A stretch of DNA of 58,000 nt, taken from contig CM055108.1 in assembly GCA_029204225.1 (NCBI GenBank), positions 13,209,955 to 13,267,954 on the forward strand. Reading direction: 5' to 3'. Of this stretch, positions 57,185 to 58,000 are shown piece after piece (position 1 is the stretch's first letter; each line of letters begins with the position of its first letter). This stretch comes from Diphasiastrum complanatum (Eukaryota > Streptophyta > Lycopodiopsida > Lycopodiales > Lycopodiaceae). Both the position numbers and the translations under genes were made by a program. The notes under the pieces were generated by a model. It searched no databases. It was given only the letters and a program-made list of their open reading frames with translations, and had not been told where the DNA came from.

Positions 57185-57999
57185 CATGTAATGAGTGATG
57201 TGATCTTCCCCCATGCTTTTGATATTGCATTAACAAACTCGACACAAGTCCTTTGGATAGCTTTCTTATCAATATCAGAGTATTTTTCTTTTCTTAAAAT
57301 AGCAATCATACTATCAAGCTTTTTCCATACATCAACTTTTAGTACTCTGGGTTTGCCGTCTTTCTCGAAGTCCTGAGTGGTAGCAATAATATCTGTCCAG
57401 ACTGAGTGTTGAATATTAGAAGCCTTACCAGTATGATTTGATAGAAAACGACGTTCTTTTGCTCCTCCTATGCTTGGCTTAGTTGGCATGTTCCCAATCT
57501 TTCCTGAAAGCTTTTCATCTTTTTGAATTTTGACATGTCCTTTATGGAGTCCTGCTTTTGATAAAACATCTTCTAATCGAGAGATAGCTTCCTTTGCTAA
57601 TGATGCTGGCTTAGTATTCCAAGCAAAAACTATATGAAGATAAATGATCTTTTCTATTAATCTAACTTTTGTATGAAGAGTGCAAACATGCACATTTTTT
57701 AAGGGGATAGGCAGCACAGGCTTCCAGTTTGGATCTGTATATTCTCTAGTAATTCATGTACTCCTAGTTACATCTTTTGCCATTTTCATGTAGTACAAAC
57801 AAGGGTGTTTTGATGTAGCACCGTGAGAGACATTATATATACATTTCAATGTTTTCAAATCACCTGCTAAGTGCCATTCAACATTGAAGTCTCCAACTCC
57901 TGGAACATTGAGAAATCCTCCATCCATATGGTCCTTGATGATCCTAGGATAAGATGTCCTTGAGAATATCCATGATAATATATCATGATCCTCTTTCAG
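57185..57999 (-). pseudogene. Unrecognised, transposon-like protein gene fragment
   Basis: Minus strand, open from the window edge except for a TGA at 57756-57754. Blocks: SWIFSRTSYPRIIKDHMDGG, GDLKTLKCIYNVSHGATSKHPCLYY, then LPIPLKNVHVCTLHTKVRLIEKI and GAKERRFLSNHTGKA. At the 3' end a run of five C (57208-57212) appears to have slipped: the neighbouring frame reads GEDHITHYM up to a clean donor (G|GTTAGT, 57185). The pattern GDLK..K..Y..SHGATS.HPC is reminiscent of orphan proteins of eukaryotic DNA transposons with an RNase H-like core, but I cannot name the family. The gene continues in both directions, so only an internal exon is visible. Confidence 0.45.
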
Positions 58000-58000
58000 C

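Noticed and set aside
1-58000. tRNA, rRNA, CRISPR arrays, organelle-derived inserts
   Set aside because: None was recognised. The tRNA-like matches are primer-binding sites only, and the tandem repeats lack the regular spacers of CRISPR.

Overview
Nuclear DNA of a land plant, dominated by LTR retrotransposons. The evidence is one intact, intron-rich gene for UDP-apiose/UDP-xylose synthase (AXS), an enzyme of pectin (apiose) biosynthesis, together with many Ty3/gypsy and Ty1/copia fragments using typical plant primer-binding sites (tRNA-Asp type and the iMet-type TGGTATCAGAGC). The species cannot be named from the sequence. Spliced coordinates below come from reading splice sites and conserved motifs by eye.

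Left arm (1-18.0 kb). A minus-strand Ty3/gypsy element (1 to about 8010) has its 5' LTR, PBS, gag, protease, RT-RNase H and integrase, all damaged. A related plus-strand copy meets it head-on at about 8010 and carries an extra ORF in the env position (9337-10110). This runs into a mosaic of Ty1 RT, gypsy protease and gypsy RT pieces (10.1-12.16 kb). Copia fragments on both strands follow (12.2-18.0 kb), with a shared LTR and a solo LTR flanked by a perfect 5-bp target-site duplication.

Centre (18-34.5 kb). A long gene-poor stretch of decayed sequence leads to the AXS promoter (G-boxes, CCGTTGGATC-type elements), a TC microsatellite, a 5' UTR containing a triplicated segment, and nine coding exons (27102-31008) encoding 385 residues with every known AXS catalytic residue. 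Downstream lie a gypsy LTR/PBS relic, an LTR relic split by a second solo LTR, and a third, broken copy of the env-position ORF.

Right arm (34.5-53 kb). Minus-strand copia copies carry three related LTRs. Their junctions show one element nested in another's integrase with the target duplication GATCC, but the two halves of the nest lie in swapped order. Plus-strand copia relics, a 37-bp-arm foldback, a gene-empty stretch (49.1-51.5 kb) and another copia LTR/PBS/gag remnant follow.

Far right (53-58 kb). This is the most unusual part. A minus-strand multi-exon gene reads as a histone H3 fold resembling CENH3, a basic and proline-rich linker, and then a Ulp1/C48-type cysteine peptidase domain with His, Asp, Gln and Cys in place. 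It carries a nonsense codon and a likely frameshift, so this copy is probably dead. A G-box-rich spacer separates it from an unrecognised two-exon plus-strand gene, and a further unrecognised minus-strand, transposon-like gene runs off the window end. I infer that these three are pieces of one unclassified mobile element or captured-gene cluster, but this is not proven.
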